A stretch of DNA of 35,331 bases from Chromatiales bacterium (GCA_024712425.1 JAKRWE010000023.1:1-35331); one strand, 5' to 3'; positions 11,029-18,680 are shown, counted from the stretch's first letter. A program made the numbers and translations. Notes: generated by a model from the sequence alone, not told the origin.

Positions 11029-11047
11029 TGTTCTACACTTGTTCTAT
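11029..11047 (-). promoter_or_regulatory. Conserved 19-bp upstream motif of tnpB
   Basis: On the tnpB strand the intergenic region reads ATAGAACAAGTGTAGAACA. An almost identical 19-mer, ATAGAACCAATGTAGAACA, lies upstream of the unrelated large TnpB-like gene (31122-31140). It may be a promoter or a TnpA-related site. Confidence 0.4.
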
Positions 11048-11067
11048 CCTAATCCATCGTCACTGAA

Positions 11068-11486
11068 ATGCAACAGGCAAGAAATCACGCCGTCTTCGAT
11101 TTGAAGATCCATATCGTGTTCGTGACCCGGTACCGGAGAAAGTGTCTGACCCCCGCCCTTTTGGCGTATCTGGAAGGACTCTTCGAGAAACCTTGTCTGC
11201 CTGGCGTCGCAGCCTGCTGGAATTTGGCGGCGAGGCCGACCACGTCCATCTGCTGGTGTCGGTCCATCCGGCGTTGCAGTTGTCGGTACTGATCAACAAT
11301 CTGAAGACGGTTTCGTCGCGCCGTGCGCGGCGGCACTTTGGGGTGCATCTGCGGCAATTCTATTGGAAGCCGTACTTCTGGCATCGGGCGTACTATGTTG
11401 GATCGGTAGGCGGTGCGTCGCTGGAGACGGTGAAGCGCTATATCGAACACCAGGGTGCGACGACGGTCCAGCGCCCGCCCGCTTGA
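11068..11486 (+). pseudogene. tnpA: IS200/IS605 Y1 transposase, frameshifted
   Basis: TnpA is the HUH single-strand transposase that excises and inserts IS200/IS605 elements. The ATG at 11068 opens MQQARNHAVFDLKIHIVFVTRYRRK...LEGLFEK. The remainder lies in the next frame: LSAWRRSLLEFGGEADHVHLLVSVHP, with the HUH pair HVH, then FYWKPYFWHRAYYVGSVGG and the catalytic tyrosine region VKRYIEHQG. The break is at GAGAAACC near 11184-11192; one added A would join the frames as FEKTLSAWRR. All catalytic residues remain. It is either a recent knock-out or a base-call error. A programmed frameshift is less likely because no extended slippery heptamer is visible. Confidence 0.82.
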
Positions 11487-11518
11487 CCCCCTCCTGGCGC
11501 TACGCGCCTAGGAGGGGG
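11487..11518. repeat. Left-end hairpin of the tnpA/tnpB element
   Basis: CCCCCTCCT (11487-11495) pairs with AGGAGGGGG (11510-11518), enclosing GGCGC/GCGCC with a TAC loop. It begins directly after the tnpA stop and is the counterpart of the right-end hairpin at 9597-9631. Confidence 0.8.
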
Positions 11519-11536
11519 AATGCGCGGGCGATTTGT

Positions 11537-11836
11537 TCAATGGCTATTTTTCTCGAAGTCGTGGAAGAGTTCCAGGATGGCAGCGCCGTTTTTCGCGCTT
11601 CCTTGCCCGCCAGTGTCTGGAACATCGGCGTTTTCCACCACGCCTACCGCCGCTTCTGCGGCGGATACTGCGTGAGCGCCAACAGGTACCAGCACGTTAG
11701 GCCGCGAAAGAAGATGGCGGAGGACAACATCTTGGCGAAACCGCGCGGGCGTGTTCTTCAGATCCTCGTACAAGTCAGGAAACAGATACGGGCTGATGGC
11801 AACGCGCACGCGGATGACGGGATCCTGTTCCATCAT
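11537..11836 (-). CDS. Small protein coupled to parM, possible ParR-like adaptor
   Basis: This 99-aa protein starts with an ATG overlapping the parM stop (ATGA), so the two are translationally coupled. The N-terminal half (IRVRVAISPYLFPDLYEDLKN, then ARFRQDVVLRHLL) has the beta-strand plus two helices expected of a ribbon-helix-helix DNA-binding protein, as in ParR or StbB adaptors of ParM systems. The C-terminal half is low-complexity, Ala/Gly/Val-rich, and ends in ILELFHDFEKNSH. ParM plasmids need a DNA-binding adaptor, and this is the only candidate beside the ATPase. The assignment is inference from position and predicted fold, as no clear family signature was recognised. The IS605-type element ends about 20 bp beyond its stop codon. 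Confidence 0.55.
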   Translation of the reverse strand: MMEQDPVIRVRVAISPYLFPDLYEDLKNTPARFRQDVVLRHLLSRPNVLVPVGAHAVSAAEAAVGVVENADVPDTGGQGSAKNGAAILELFHDFEKNSH

Positions 11837-12837
11837 GCGGCAGCCTCCTTCGCCGGTTTACGATTCAACTGCTCGGCGAGCGCGAAAAATCCTCGCACGT
11901 TGGACATGACCGGCTCATCGAGCAGATGCACTGGGTGCTCTGGCCAGATCTCGCGAACGATCGGCGCGTAGTAGGAGGCGGCTCCGCCGCAAACGAGTAT
12001 CTGATCGAACAGCGCGCCCTTGGCCAACTGGTTCTGGATGCCGGTCACCGCCGGCCGCAGTGCATTTTGAACCACTTGCGCGATCCATTCCCGGTCGATC
12101 TCGGTCGGGCCGATACGCAGCGTCGAGTAGCGCAAGCGCTCGTCGAGAAGATCCAGATTGTCGAATGGCATACCGAGACGATTTGATATGGCCTTCGCGG
12201 CGGCGCGCAATGCCAGAGAAAAGCCTGCCGGCGCACTGCCGGTGAGTGCCGGTTGGTACTGGAGGCCCTTGACCCCGGTCCAGTCCAGGGTGAAGAAACC
12301 CGGGTCAATGAGCAGTGAAGAGCGCTCTTTGACATCTTGAGGATCGGCATCCCCAATATGAGCCAGAAGCCCGCCAATGGGCTGTGCGATCACACGAACT
12401 CGCTTGATGGTCACGTTGCCAATGCCTGGTACCTCATGTGCGCCTTGAAGCATTGATTCCAGTGCTTTTTGGTCGGTATTCAGGAGATGAACCGGCAAGC
12501 CGGTCACCAACAGGTCGATTTGGCTCTGACCGATATAGCTGAGTGCCCCAAGGAACAGGGCGCGGTATTGGGTCGTGCGAATGTAGTCCTCATGCAGGAC
12601 CCGTACCTGCCGGGGCGGTAAAAGTGCATCCGCGTCGGGGCCCACCTCATAGTCCAATCCGTCGGCTTGCACCAGGCGGGTGTCACGGCTACGCAGGGGG
12701 CCACCCGAAACGCTGTGGTCGGCCTGGGATGGCGCAGCGATGGAACGGAAGAACATTTCCTCTGGCGGCTTCAGATCGACTTGGTAGCGCAGTTTTGTAT
12801 TGCCATATCCGATATCGATGGCAGCAATGGTGCTCAT
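11833..12837 (-). CDS. parM: ParM/StbA-family actin-like segregation ATPase
   Basis: ParM-type proteins polymerise into filaments that push sister plasmids apart. The 334-aa product has the actin-like ATPase signatures: phosphate-1 IAAIDIGYGNTKLRY at the N-terminus, phosphate-2 LLIDPGFFTLDW in the middle and adenosine loop ILVCGGAASYYAPI near the end. The open frame continues upstream, but the ATG at 12837 is chosen because GGAG sits 9 bases before it and the signature follows at once. It is the first gene of a two-gene unit with the small gene at 11537. Two iteron arrays 380-520 bp upstream could be its centromere. It also resembles PRTRC system protein D, but other PRTRC genes are not seen here. 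Confidence 0.85.
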   Translation of the reverse strand: MSTIAAIDIGYGNTKLRYQVDLKPPEEMFFRSIAAPSQADHSVSGGPLRSRDTRLVQADGLDYEVGPDADALLPPRQVRVLHEDYIRTTQYRALFLGALSYIGQSQIDLLVTGLPVHLLNTDQKALESMLQGAHEVPGIGNVTIKRVRVIAQPIGGLLAHIGDADPQDVKERSSLLIDPGFFTLDWTGVKGLQYQPALTGSAPAGFSLALRAAAKAISNRLGMPFDNLDLLDERLRYSTLRIGPTEIDREWIAQVVQNALRPAVTGIQNQLAKGALFDQILVCGGAASYYAPIVREIWPEHPVHLLDEPVMSNVRGFFALAEQLNRKPAKEAAA

Positions 12838-13217
12838 GGCGTTTACTCCTAAATATATGGAAAGAACAGTAGGGTGAAGAAACGCAGACAGCACGAATCC
12901 CTGCCTCGGCCACAAGGGCAAAAGCATGGGTCAGGATACGAGTGTTGCGAAGTTGAGTGAGAAAGTGCAGGGCGCACTTCCCCTGTCCTTGACGTCGTAG
13001 GTGGTTGGAGCGGCTTAGTCCGTGTCGATGTTGATCACGGCCCGATCCTGCAACGCCAATGGCAGACTCCGAGATGATTCGCGCGATCAATGCGCTCCAG
13101 GGCGAGGCGAATCATCCGGCCACGCTGGTTGTTTTAACTCGCCAGCTACGAGCTGTAGACAAGAGTAGTCGGATCCGGTGACTCGCGCAAGAGGCAGGCT
13201 AAGGCGCCAGGGGGGGC
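12838..13217. other. Gene-free stretch upstream of parM
   Basis: No convincing gene was found in these 380 bases; the frames present have poor composition and no ribosome-binding sites. A weak -10-like TATATT lies just before the parM Shine-Dalgarno. Nothing else stands out. Confidence 0.5.
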
Positions 13218-13277
13218 GGGCCAAACTCGGCCAAGCTGGGCCAATATGGGCCAAACACGGCCAAGCGGGGCCACGGA
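13218..13277 (+). repeat. Iteron array 1: six tandem 10-bp units
   Basis: Six directly repeated 10-mers follow without spacing: GGGCCAAACT, CGGCCAAGCT, GGGCCAATAT, GGGCCAAACA, CGGCCAAGCG and GGGCCACGGA. The consensus is SGGCCAANNN. The 10-bp period places each unit on the same DNA face. ParMRC centromeres and iteron origins have this form. Confidence 0.85.
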
Positions 13278-13307
13278 GGGGTAGCGACCGCAGCGCGCCA
13301 AGGAACC

Positions 13308-13357
13308 GGGCCAAACTCGGCCAAGCTGGGCCAAACACGGCCAAGCGGGGCCACGGA
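13308..13357 (+). repeat. Iteron array 2: five tandem 10-bp units
   Basis: GGGCCAAACT, CGGCCAAGCT, GGGCCAAACA, CGGCCAAGCG and GGGCCACGGA repeat the first array in the same order, lacking only its third unit (GGGCCAATAT). The arrays are separated by 30 bp. Two blocks flanking a short spacer recall the parC site of plasmid R1, which has two sets of five 11-bp iterons. Confidence 0.85.
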
Positions 13358-13606
13358 GGGGGCGAGCAACAAAACGTGGTGTCGCTCGGTAGCCAGTAGC
13401 GTCGCCGCAAGGACATCATGGAGGCATGGCGAAACCGCGGTGAGGGCAACCAGGAACGGTAGCGATGTCGGAGGCGGCCAGCCCGGTCAAAAAAATACAA
13501 AACAGAGTGAAATAGATCACCAGTATATAGACCGAGAAAATAGGCACTTATAGAAGAACATCGAAACTATGAAGCAATAAAGCGTATGTGTGATGGCGAA
13601 GCCGGC

Positions 13607-13635
13607 TTGACACCAACGGCCGGGTAGTCTTAACT
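13607..13635 (+). promoter_or_regulatory. Promoter-like motif before the structured region
   Basis: A perfect -35 hexamer TTGACA (13607-13612) is followed after exactly 17 bases by TTAACT (13630-13635), a weak -10. A transcript would begin near 13642 and run through the structured region into the recombinase gene. Confidence 0.45.
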
Positions 13636-13641
13636 AAACCG

Positions 13642-14430
13642 CGATTCTGGGCAAAGCCCAAGATGGTCGGTTCCAAGTGGACTGAGCCATCAACGTCCTG
13701 ACTCCGGACGCAAAAGTAACGAGTTTGCTCTCCGAAAGGCCGGGGAGTATCTGAGCGCCTGGTGACGAAAGTCCCTCGCACTCACCAGCCGCCCCACCAA
13801 TCAAGGCGGGGCCAATAAAAGGCGGTGTTCAATCAAGCATTGGCACTAGCCGCATCGGGCCAAAGGCCCGTCCGGTGGCATCTGGGAGCAGTTGCCGCCC
13901 CATCAAAGCGGAACTGTTGTGCGAAAGCAGGCAGGACCGGCAAATAGCGACGCTAAGAGGCAATACCTGACGGCAAGGCCGTCTCAGGGAAACGTTGTGG
14001 CCTCACTTGGCGCATGGAAAGCACCGACACACTGCGTGCCGAGTACATGGCCAGGTTGCTGCGTCGCAGCTGCACCCCGCTGGTGGCAGGCGGGAGGGTT
14101 GCGTGGCCAACGAATAGCGTTCCACTCGCCAGTGTCGAGGGCTATCGCGGCGAAACCGTGTTCAACATGGAAGGGCTGCATAGAGGTAGAACCGAGACGG
14201 GCCGCATCGGGTCGGTGTGACAACCGCGCGGTGATGCGGAGATGGCAGGTGATCCTAAACGGGAAACCTGATGGTCACTGTGGAACATGGCACCTCATTA
14301 AAGTCTCAAGCCGGGTGCGCGAGCACCGAACAACCCACATCACAACCAAACATCGAACCATGGCGCATCGAGCCGGCCCAGAATCGAGCGATGCGACAGG
14401 TCTAGTGCAACGAATTTCATGAGGACTGAC
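13642..14430 (+). ncRNA. Putative large structured RNA leading into a recombinase
   Basis: No frame here looks coding, but perfect stems are dense: TGGGC/GCCCA (13648-13660, AAA loop), CGTCC/GGACG (13694-13710), CTGGTGA/TCACCAG (13759-13788), CCGCC/GGCGG (13789-13809), CGGGCC/GGCCCG (13856-13870, AAA loop), ACGGC/GCCGT (13970-13982) inside CCTGA/TCAGG, GCTGC/GCAGC (14058-14070), CCGCATC/GATGCGG (14202-14239) and CGCATCG/CGATGCG (14364-14395). Repeated GAAA segments also suggest folded RNA. It runs to within a few bases of the recombinase Shine-Dalgarno. It does not match any group I or II intron core, RNase P or tmRNA that could be recognised by eye. Boundaries are estimates, and an unusually structured 5' UTR is the simplest alternative. 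Confidence 0.5.
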
Positions 14431-14432
14431 AC

Positions 14433-15641
14433 ATGAGCAAGAAAAGCCGATTCCGCAAGGCGCTGAAGCAGGTGCTGGGCGATGATATCTACTACGGTAT
14501 GTCCCCGACGCGCCGTTCAACCAAGAAGGTGAGCGAGCGCACGATGAAACTTCGCCGTGACATGTTGTTTCATCGGTTTCCGAACATCATTTACGCCGCT
14601 GGCTACAAGCCGGAGCGTCCGGAAAATCTGAAGGAGAAGCATATCGAGGCGGTCCTGTCTCATTGGACGTCGCGGGACATCAAGGCAGATACAGTGGCGA
14701 CGTACAGTTCGTGTCTTCGCTACGTGATGAATAAGGTGGGCAAGCCACATCTGGAGAAGATGTTTGCCGACTGGATAGCGGCGCGTAAGCAGGAGGAGGA
14801 CGATGCGCTGCGGCGGTATATCGTTGAGACAGGCGAGTTGCCGAGCGGCAAGAGCTGGCAGGCGAAGGGAATTGATTATCGGGAGGTCATTTCTCTGGTC
14901 ATGGAGGAAGACAGCCTGGTGGCGTTGCACTTATCGCTGATGGGCATGTTTGGCCTGCGCTTGCGGGAGGTCAATCGTCTACGTCCGAGTCGTGACTGGA
15001 ACCGCAGAAGCAATACGCTACGGATCCATCGGGGCCCGAAAGGGGGGTTGGAGCGGACGATCGATTTCCGCGAGAGCCACGTGGATCTGCAATGCGCCAA
15101 CGAATTGTTGGAGCACGCCTGCCAGGTCGCACGCCGACTTGGTGGCTCGATGATGCCTGAAGAGATGAGCGAGAAGCAGTGGCGCAATCATCACTATGGG
15201 GTTCTGCACAAATGCGGTGTGACCAAGGCGTCGTTAGGAGGCAGTTCCCATAGTTTCCGGCACGAACGGGCGCAACGTCTGTTCGAGGAGGAGACGGGCC
15301 AGAAAGCCCCCGTTTTGCAAACAGGCACAGAGGCGGAGGCGCTGCTGGATCCGGCGTCCAGGGAGTGTATCCGCGCCGGCCGCAACGTGGTGGCGGAATT
15401 CCTCGGCCACCACCGCCACGACATCACGCGACACTATTTGGACGGGATGGAGAAGAAGCGGATGTGGCGATACACCACCACACGAGGCCACAAGAACCTA
15501 GGCCGGCGGGATCGTGGGTCGCAGACGGAGGAGGATTGCAGCACATCGGTCAGCGAGAACCCAAGTGTCGAAAGCGAGATGCTTCCCACGGCGACCCAAC
15601 CGGAATATCCGACCAAGGAGGCCCCGAGCTATGGCGCCTGA
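14433..15641 (+). CDS. Tyrosine recombinase / integrase-domain protein
   Basis: The 402-aa protein carries the tyrosine-recombinase active site: R176 (MFGLRLREVNRL), a probable hairpin lysine K203 (GPKGG), H273-x-x-R276 (SSHSFRHERA), H326 (EFLGHH) and nucleophile Y335 (ITRHYLDG). The N-terminal 130 residues look like a helical SAM-like core-binding domain, and the last 50 residues are disordered (Ser/Thr/Glu-rich). GAGGA lies 9 bases before the ATG. It resembles integrase-domain proteins found on ICEs and plasmids rather than phage lambda-type integrases. No att site or excisionase is visible nearby. The long structured region directly upstream is unusual for this family. Substrate DNA is unknown. 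Confidence 0.88.
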   Translation: MSKKSRFRKALKQVLGDDIYYGMSPTRRSTKKVSERTMKLRRDMLFHRFPNIIYAAGYKPERPENLKEKHIEAVLSHWTSRDIKADTVATYSSCLRYVMNKVGKPHLEKMFADWIAARKQEEDDALRRYIVETGELPSGKSWQAKGIDYREVISLVMEEDSLVALHLSLMGMFGLRLREVNRLRPSRDWNRRSNTLRIHRGPKGGLERTIDFRESHVDLQCANELLEHACQVARRLGGSMMPEEMSEKQWRNHHYGVLHKCGVTKASLGGSSHSFRHERAQRLFEEETGQKAPVLQTGTEAEALLDPASRECIRAGRNVVAEFLGHHRHDITRHYLDGMEKKRMWRYTTTRGHKNLGRRDRGSQTEEDCSTSVSENPSVESEMLPTATQPEYPTKEAPSYGA

Positions 15642-15911
15642 TGCTCTAATCGCCTGGCGTATGCAATCGAGGAGGGCGGCCGAAGCCGCCCCTGCAAAGC
15701 CCATGACGGAGGGCGCCGGCCTGGTCACCACGTCCGGTGGATGGGAGAGATCCACCGGTTGCGGCCCAGGCTGCCGGTGTTTTCGTGGCGTGGCCATCGA
15801 GCACCGCCGGCTGGCTCGCTGCTGTTGTGGCCGCAGCGGCCTTCTGGGTGTTGGTTAAGACCATTGTGGGGCGATTCGGGATATTGCAAGTGAGGTGTGC
15901 GGAGTGTTTCG
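15642..15911. other. Gap with strong hairpins after the recombinase
   Basis: GGGCGGC/GCCGCCC (15674-15680 with 15685-15691, CGAA loop) and CCGGTGGAT/ATCCACCGG (15734-15742 with 15750-15758, GGGAGAG loop) are perfect stems without T runs. A frame from GTG 15737 contains a hydrophobic stretch (WLAAVVAAAAFWVLV) and could encode a small membrane protein, but it lacks a clear ribosome-binding site and runs into mazF from the other strand. Confidence 0.4.
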
Positions 15912-16250
15912 CTAACCGACCAACAGGCGTACTTTGGCCAACACGTCAGTGACCACATCGGTGGGCGCCTTCTCCACAAACTTCATTCGCCGTGCACCAA
16001 AATCCACGGTGCGGACTTGCTGACACAGCACGACGCCCGTTGTCTTGGTTCCGCTCAACCCCACTTCGAACCCGTGGCCGCGTATGCGCGAGGTAATGGG
16101 CGCCACTAGGGCTAGTTGAACCTGTTGGTTGAATATTCCCGGGGAAAGTACCAGGGCGGGGCGTGTCTTGGCCTGTTCGTGACCCAGCGTCGGGTCGAAA
16201 TCGAGGTACACGATATCGCCGCGCTCCGGATAGGGTGGCTTGGGAGGCAT
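15912..16250 (-). CDS. mazF: MazF/PemK-type endoribonuclease toxin
   Basis: MazF toxins cleave mRNA at short sequences and arrest growth when the labile antitoxin is lost, which stabilises mobile elements. This 112-aa product has the family layout: GDIVYLDFDPTLGHEQAKTRPALVLSP at the start (with the conserved Arg-Pro), then ALVAPITSRIRG, and VVLCQQVRTVDFGARR. Its ATG overlaps the antitoxin stop by one base (TGATG), the normal mazEF coupling. It is close in length to the PemK/ChpB group. The cleavage motif cannot be predicted from the sequence. Confidence 0.92.
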   Translation of the reverse strand: MPPKPPYPERGDIVYLDFDPTLGHEQAKTRPALVLSPGIFNQQVQLALVAPITSRIRGHGFEVGLSGTKTTGVVLCQQVRTVDFGARRMKFVEKAPTDVVTDVLAKVRLLVG

Positions 16251-16507
16251 CAGTCCCGCTCTCTGCCTACAGGGGATTGCTGCAGCCAGGTGCGGTCTTC
16301 GTCATCCAACTGCATCTTCTCGGGGGTGCAGCTACGCAGCAAGCCTTCCAGAGTGTACTTCTGCTTTACGATTGGCTTTAGAAAAAGCCCACCATCCTGG
16401 ACGATAACCTCTACGAAATCGCCTTGCTTCACTGCCAACTGTGCCAGCAGGGGCTTGCTTAGCGGCAGGCCTGCGCTGTTGCCCCAGCGCTTGATTTCGA
16501 TCTGCAT
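16250..16507 (-). CDS. mazE: MazE-type AbrB-fold antitoxin
   Basis: MazE neutralises MazF and represses its own operon. The 85-aa protein begins IEIKRWGNSAGLPLSKPLL, the typical swapped-hairpin AbrB/MazE DNA-binding fold. A C-terminal acidic tail follows (KMQLDDEDRTWLQQ) that would wrap the toxin. It precedes mazF with overlapping stop and start codons. The palindromic operator and promoter are just upstream, so autoregulation is expected. Confidence 0.9.
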   Translation of the reverse strand: MQIEIKRWGNSAGLPLSKPLLAQLAVKQGDFVEVIVQDGGLFLKPIVKQKYTLEGLLRSCTPEKMQLDDEDRTWLQQSPVGRERD

Positions 16508-16522
16508 AATTCACCTCACCAG

Positions 16523-16569
16523 GTTACGACAATGTTGTAACTATAGCATGACTTAAGCGTGTTACAACA
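16523..16569 (-). promoter_or_regulatory. mazEF promoter with palindromic operator
   Basis: TGTTGTAAC (16533-16541) and GTTACAACA (16561-16569) are perfect inverted repeats, and GTTACGACA (16523-16531) gives a third, near-perfect half site. On the minus strand TTGTAA and TATAGT, 16 bases apart, fall between the outer sites as -35 and -10. Binding of MazE or MazEF here would block the promoter. Confidence 0.7.
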
Positions 16570-16617
16570 AAGTAATAACGTCCGTGTGGGTTTCCTAATC
16601 GGAATTCGCCCACCCCG

Positions 16618-17877
16618 TCATCGTCCCTGCTCCGGACAGGGATTCGACAGTTCGACGATTCGCGCTGACACGGCCACGGGGCAAGCCCCCTCGCCGCCAG
16701 AGGCGCGCACTTCCCCGGTTCCTCCGGGTGTCAACCGCTTGAGTCCTTCGCGCAGGATGTTCCGCGCGGCATTGATGTCGCGGTCGTGTTCGATGCCGCA
16801 CTTCGGGCACGTCCACTCCCGCACATCGAGGCGCAGTTCATCCAGCCGGTGGCCACACGCCGAGCAGGTCTTGCTCGACGGGTAGAAACGATCCACCTTC
16901 AGGACGGTCCGGCCATACCACTCGGCCTTGTACTCGATCTGCCGCGCCAGCTCGCTGAACGCGACATCGAGGATCGCACGGTTCAGCCCGGCCTTCTGTC
17001 GGACCTGCTTGCCCGGCTGCTCACGGTCGCCCTTCGCGCTGGCGGTCATCCCGGCCACGTTCAGGTCCTCGAGGACGATGACTTGGTTTTCGTCCACCAG
17101 CCTTGAGGTCGTCTTGTGCAGCCAGTCGCGCCGCGTGTCGGCAATCCGGGCATGGAGCCGTGCAATCCGGCGGACGGTATGCCGCCGCCGGTTCGATCCT
17201 TTCTTCTGTCGCGCCAGGCGCTTTTGCAGCCTCGCCAGTTGTTCCTGGCGCTGCGCCAGGTGGCGCGGATTGGCGATGGCTGTGCCATCGGATAACACCA
17301 GGGCCGCCTTGACGCCACGGTCGATCCCGACCGCCTTGCCGGCCGCCGGTTTCGGCTCGATCGCTTCTTCGACCGACAGCGTAATGAAATAGCGACCGGC
17401 ACGATCGCGGCTCAGCGTGACCATCTTCGGTACGCCCGTTGGCTTTCGCGACCAGCGGACTTTCAGCTTGCCCAGGCCCGGCAATTTGAGCAGTTCACCC
17501 GCGCGGTAATAGCTGGTGACACGGCGCTGGTCGATCTGGAAGCGGATCGACTGGTCATGGTACCGGGCCTTGAACTGGGGGTAGCTCGCCCGACCGGCGA
17601 AGAAATTGCGAAACGCCCTGTCCTGATCCCGCAGCGCCTGCGTGAGAACCGTACTCGGTACTTCGCGGAGCCAGTCGTAACCTTCGAGTCGTTTCAGCCA
17701 GGTCAGCTCGCGGCTTAAGTCCACGCCGGTCACCGACTCGCCGAGCGCCTCGTAGAGATTGGAGCGCCAGGCAAGGCACAGATTCCACACGAAACGCTTG
17801 CTGCCAAAATAGCGTTGCAGCTGCGCTTGTTGCGTCTTGTTGGGATAGCAGCGGAACCGGTAGCTCACCTGGGTCAT
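16618..17877 (-). CDS. tnpB: TnpB RNA-guided nuclease, canonical zinc-finger type
   Basis: This 419-aa TnpB is complete. It has an N-terminal wedge/REC region (MTQVSYRFRCYPNKTQQAQL), RuvC-I D186 (AVGIDRGVKAALVLSDG), a basic helical stretch, RuvC-II E270 (VIVLEDLNVAGM), zinc finger C338/C341 and C357/C360 (CSACG, CPKCG), and RuvC-III D367 (HDRDINAARNIL). A guide RNA is expected to overlap the 3' end near 16600-16700. No tnpA accompanies it, so it is an IS1341-like element. It sits between mazE and the truncated dinG and is quite different from the tnpB at 9603, so the two arrived independently. Confidence 0.93.
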   Translation of the reverse strand: MTQVSYRFRCYPNKTQQAQLQRYFGSKRFVWNLCLAWRSNLYEALGESVTGVDLSRELTWLKRLEGYDWLREVPSTVLTQALRDQDRAFRNFFAGRASYPQFKARYHDQSIRFQIDQRRVTSYYRAGELLKLPGLGKLKVRWSRKPTGVPKMVTLSRDRAGRYFITLSVEEAIEPKPAAGKAVGIDRGVKAALVLSDGTAIANPRHLAQRQEQLARLQKRLARQKKGSNRRRHTVRRIARLHARIADTRRDWLHKTTSRLVDENQVIVLEDLNVAGMTASAKGDREQPGKQVRQKAGLNRAILDVAFSELARQIEYKAEWYGRTVLKVDRFYPSSKTCSACGHRLDELRLDVREWTCPKCGIEHDRDINAARNILREGLKRLTPGGTGEVRASGGEGACPVAVSARIVELSNPCPEQGR

Positions 17878-17972
17878 GCGGAATAGTATAGAACAAACCG
17901 AGAACCTCGCTAGTGCGAATCCGTGGGCTCATGCCAACGAAACGCCGCCGATCGCCCCGTTGCACTCCGCAG
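16624..17972. mobile_element. IS1341-like element carrying tnpB
   Basis: The element consists of tnpB alone, with an end hairpin TCCCTG/CAGGGA (16624-16629 with 16637-16642) overlapping the gene's 3' end. The left limit is inferred from where DinG similarity stops, at about 17973-18050. The missing part of dinG is not found beyond the right end; mazEF begins there instead, so a deletion accompanied or followed the insertion. The exact ends are uncertain. Confidence 0.6.
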
Positions 17973-18680
17973 TCATTGCGGTCGTCGTGGCCGATGGCTC
18001 AAGTCGGCGGGGTCGGCGGCGTCCCTGCCTTCTCCGATGTACAGTATCGAAAGCGTATGATTCGTGAAGACCACGTCGGCCTCACGGGCCGTTTCAAGGT
18101 GTTTGGAGTACGACGCCAACTCGCTGGCGCTATCGTACGGTTTGCAGCACACCGCATCCGGCCGCATATCGAACGGCAAGGCGCCGTGCAGATCGATCCA
18201 CTCCTGGATCAGACCGGAACCCGTGTCGAGCCATTGTTGAAATTTTCGCACCAGAGCCGGATCGGGATTCTCCAGCGAATCGATGAAATCCTTTGCTCTT
18301 CGCACCGAGACGAAATTGCGCAATCCGACCCGCGGCACGGCACGCAATGACGCCCCCAGCAAATCCTCAATCACTCCCTGAACAACTGGCCATGACTCCC
18401 GAATTCCCTGTTCCAGGAGATAATTGGAGAAAGTGCTGATCGCCACGCGCTGGCCCTGTGCTGCGAGCCAGCCCAGTGGCATCAGGTAGCCCAGAGATTT
18501 CCCGGTCCCCGTCTCCGCCTCGAGCATCCCGACAGCGGTGTTTTCGGGGGCCATCCCATCGAGGAGGATGGATCCCACATCCTGCGCATATTCATACTGC
18601 AACCGGTTGTGGCGATACACGGGCAGCAAGTCGGACAGGGCCCCGCCCTTCTTAAAGACCTCGTGGAGAAAATCCATCAT
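17973..18680 (-). pseudogene. dinG: Type IV CRISPR DinG helicase, truncated after motif I
   Basis: DinG (Csf4) is the 5'-3' helicase needed by type IV-A Csf complexes for interference. Only about 235 residues remain, against roughly 600 or more in the family. Visible parts are an N-terminal Q-like region (YRHNRLQYEYAQDV), Walker A (LEAETGTGKSLGYLMPL) near residue 55, and ISTFSNYLLEQ. It reaches ADVVFTNHTLSIL and then loses similarity where the DEAH motif should come. The iron-sulphur-type cysteines and motifs II-VI are absent. It lies at the end of the csf operon, 5 bases after csf2. The ATG at 18680 is preferred over a TTG at 18689. The adjacent TnpB element is the likely cause of the loss. 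Helicase activity is not expected. Confidence 0.85.

Larger units (their letters stand above)
9597..11518. mobile_element. IS605-type element with divergent tnpA and tnpB
   Basis: The element has tnpB on the minus strand and tnpA on the plus strand between two CCCCCTC-type hairpins. The right hairpin (9597-9631) sits against the mrr fragment. The left hairpin (11487-11518) sits just before the 3' end of the small partner gene of parM. This class moves as single-stranded circles and leaves no target duplication, so none was expected or seen. Exact cleavage sites could not be fixed. The broken tnpA frame suggests it no longer moves by itself. Confidence 0.8.

Noticed and set aside
13218..13357. 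Possible CRISPR array
   Set aside because: Units are 10 bp and abut without spacers, unlike the repeat-spacer pattern of CRISPR.
13087..13500. Minus-strand open frames across the iteron arrays (PLGRVWP-like repeats)
   Set aside because: The peptide repeats are only the translation of 10-bp DNA iterons; the period is not a multiple of three and there is no ribosome-binding site.
13750..13790. Group II intron domain V
   Set aside because: A GAAAGT-containing stem is present, but the conserved domain V sequence, a reverse transcriptase and intron boundaries are missing.
13892..14422. 176-codon open frame before the recombinase
   Set aside because: Composition is atypical (rich in Arg, Trp, His, Cys), no family match, and it is crossed by many perfect RNA stems; treated as noncoding.
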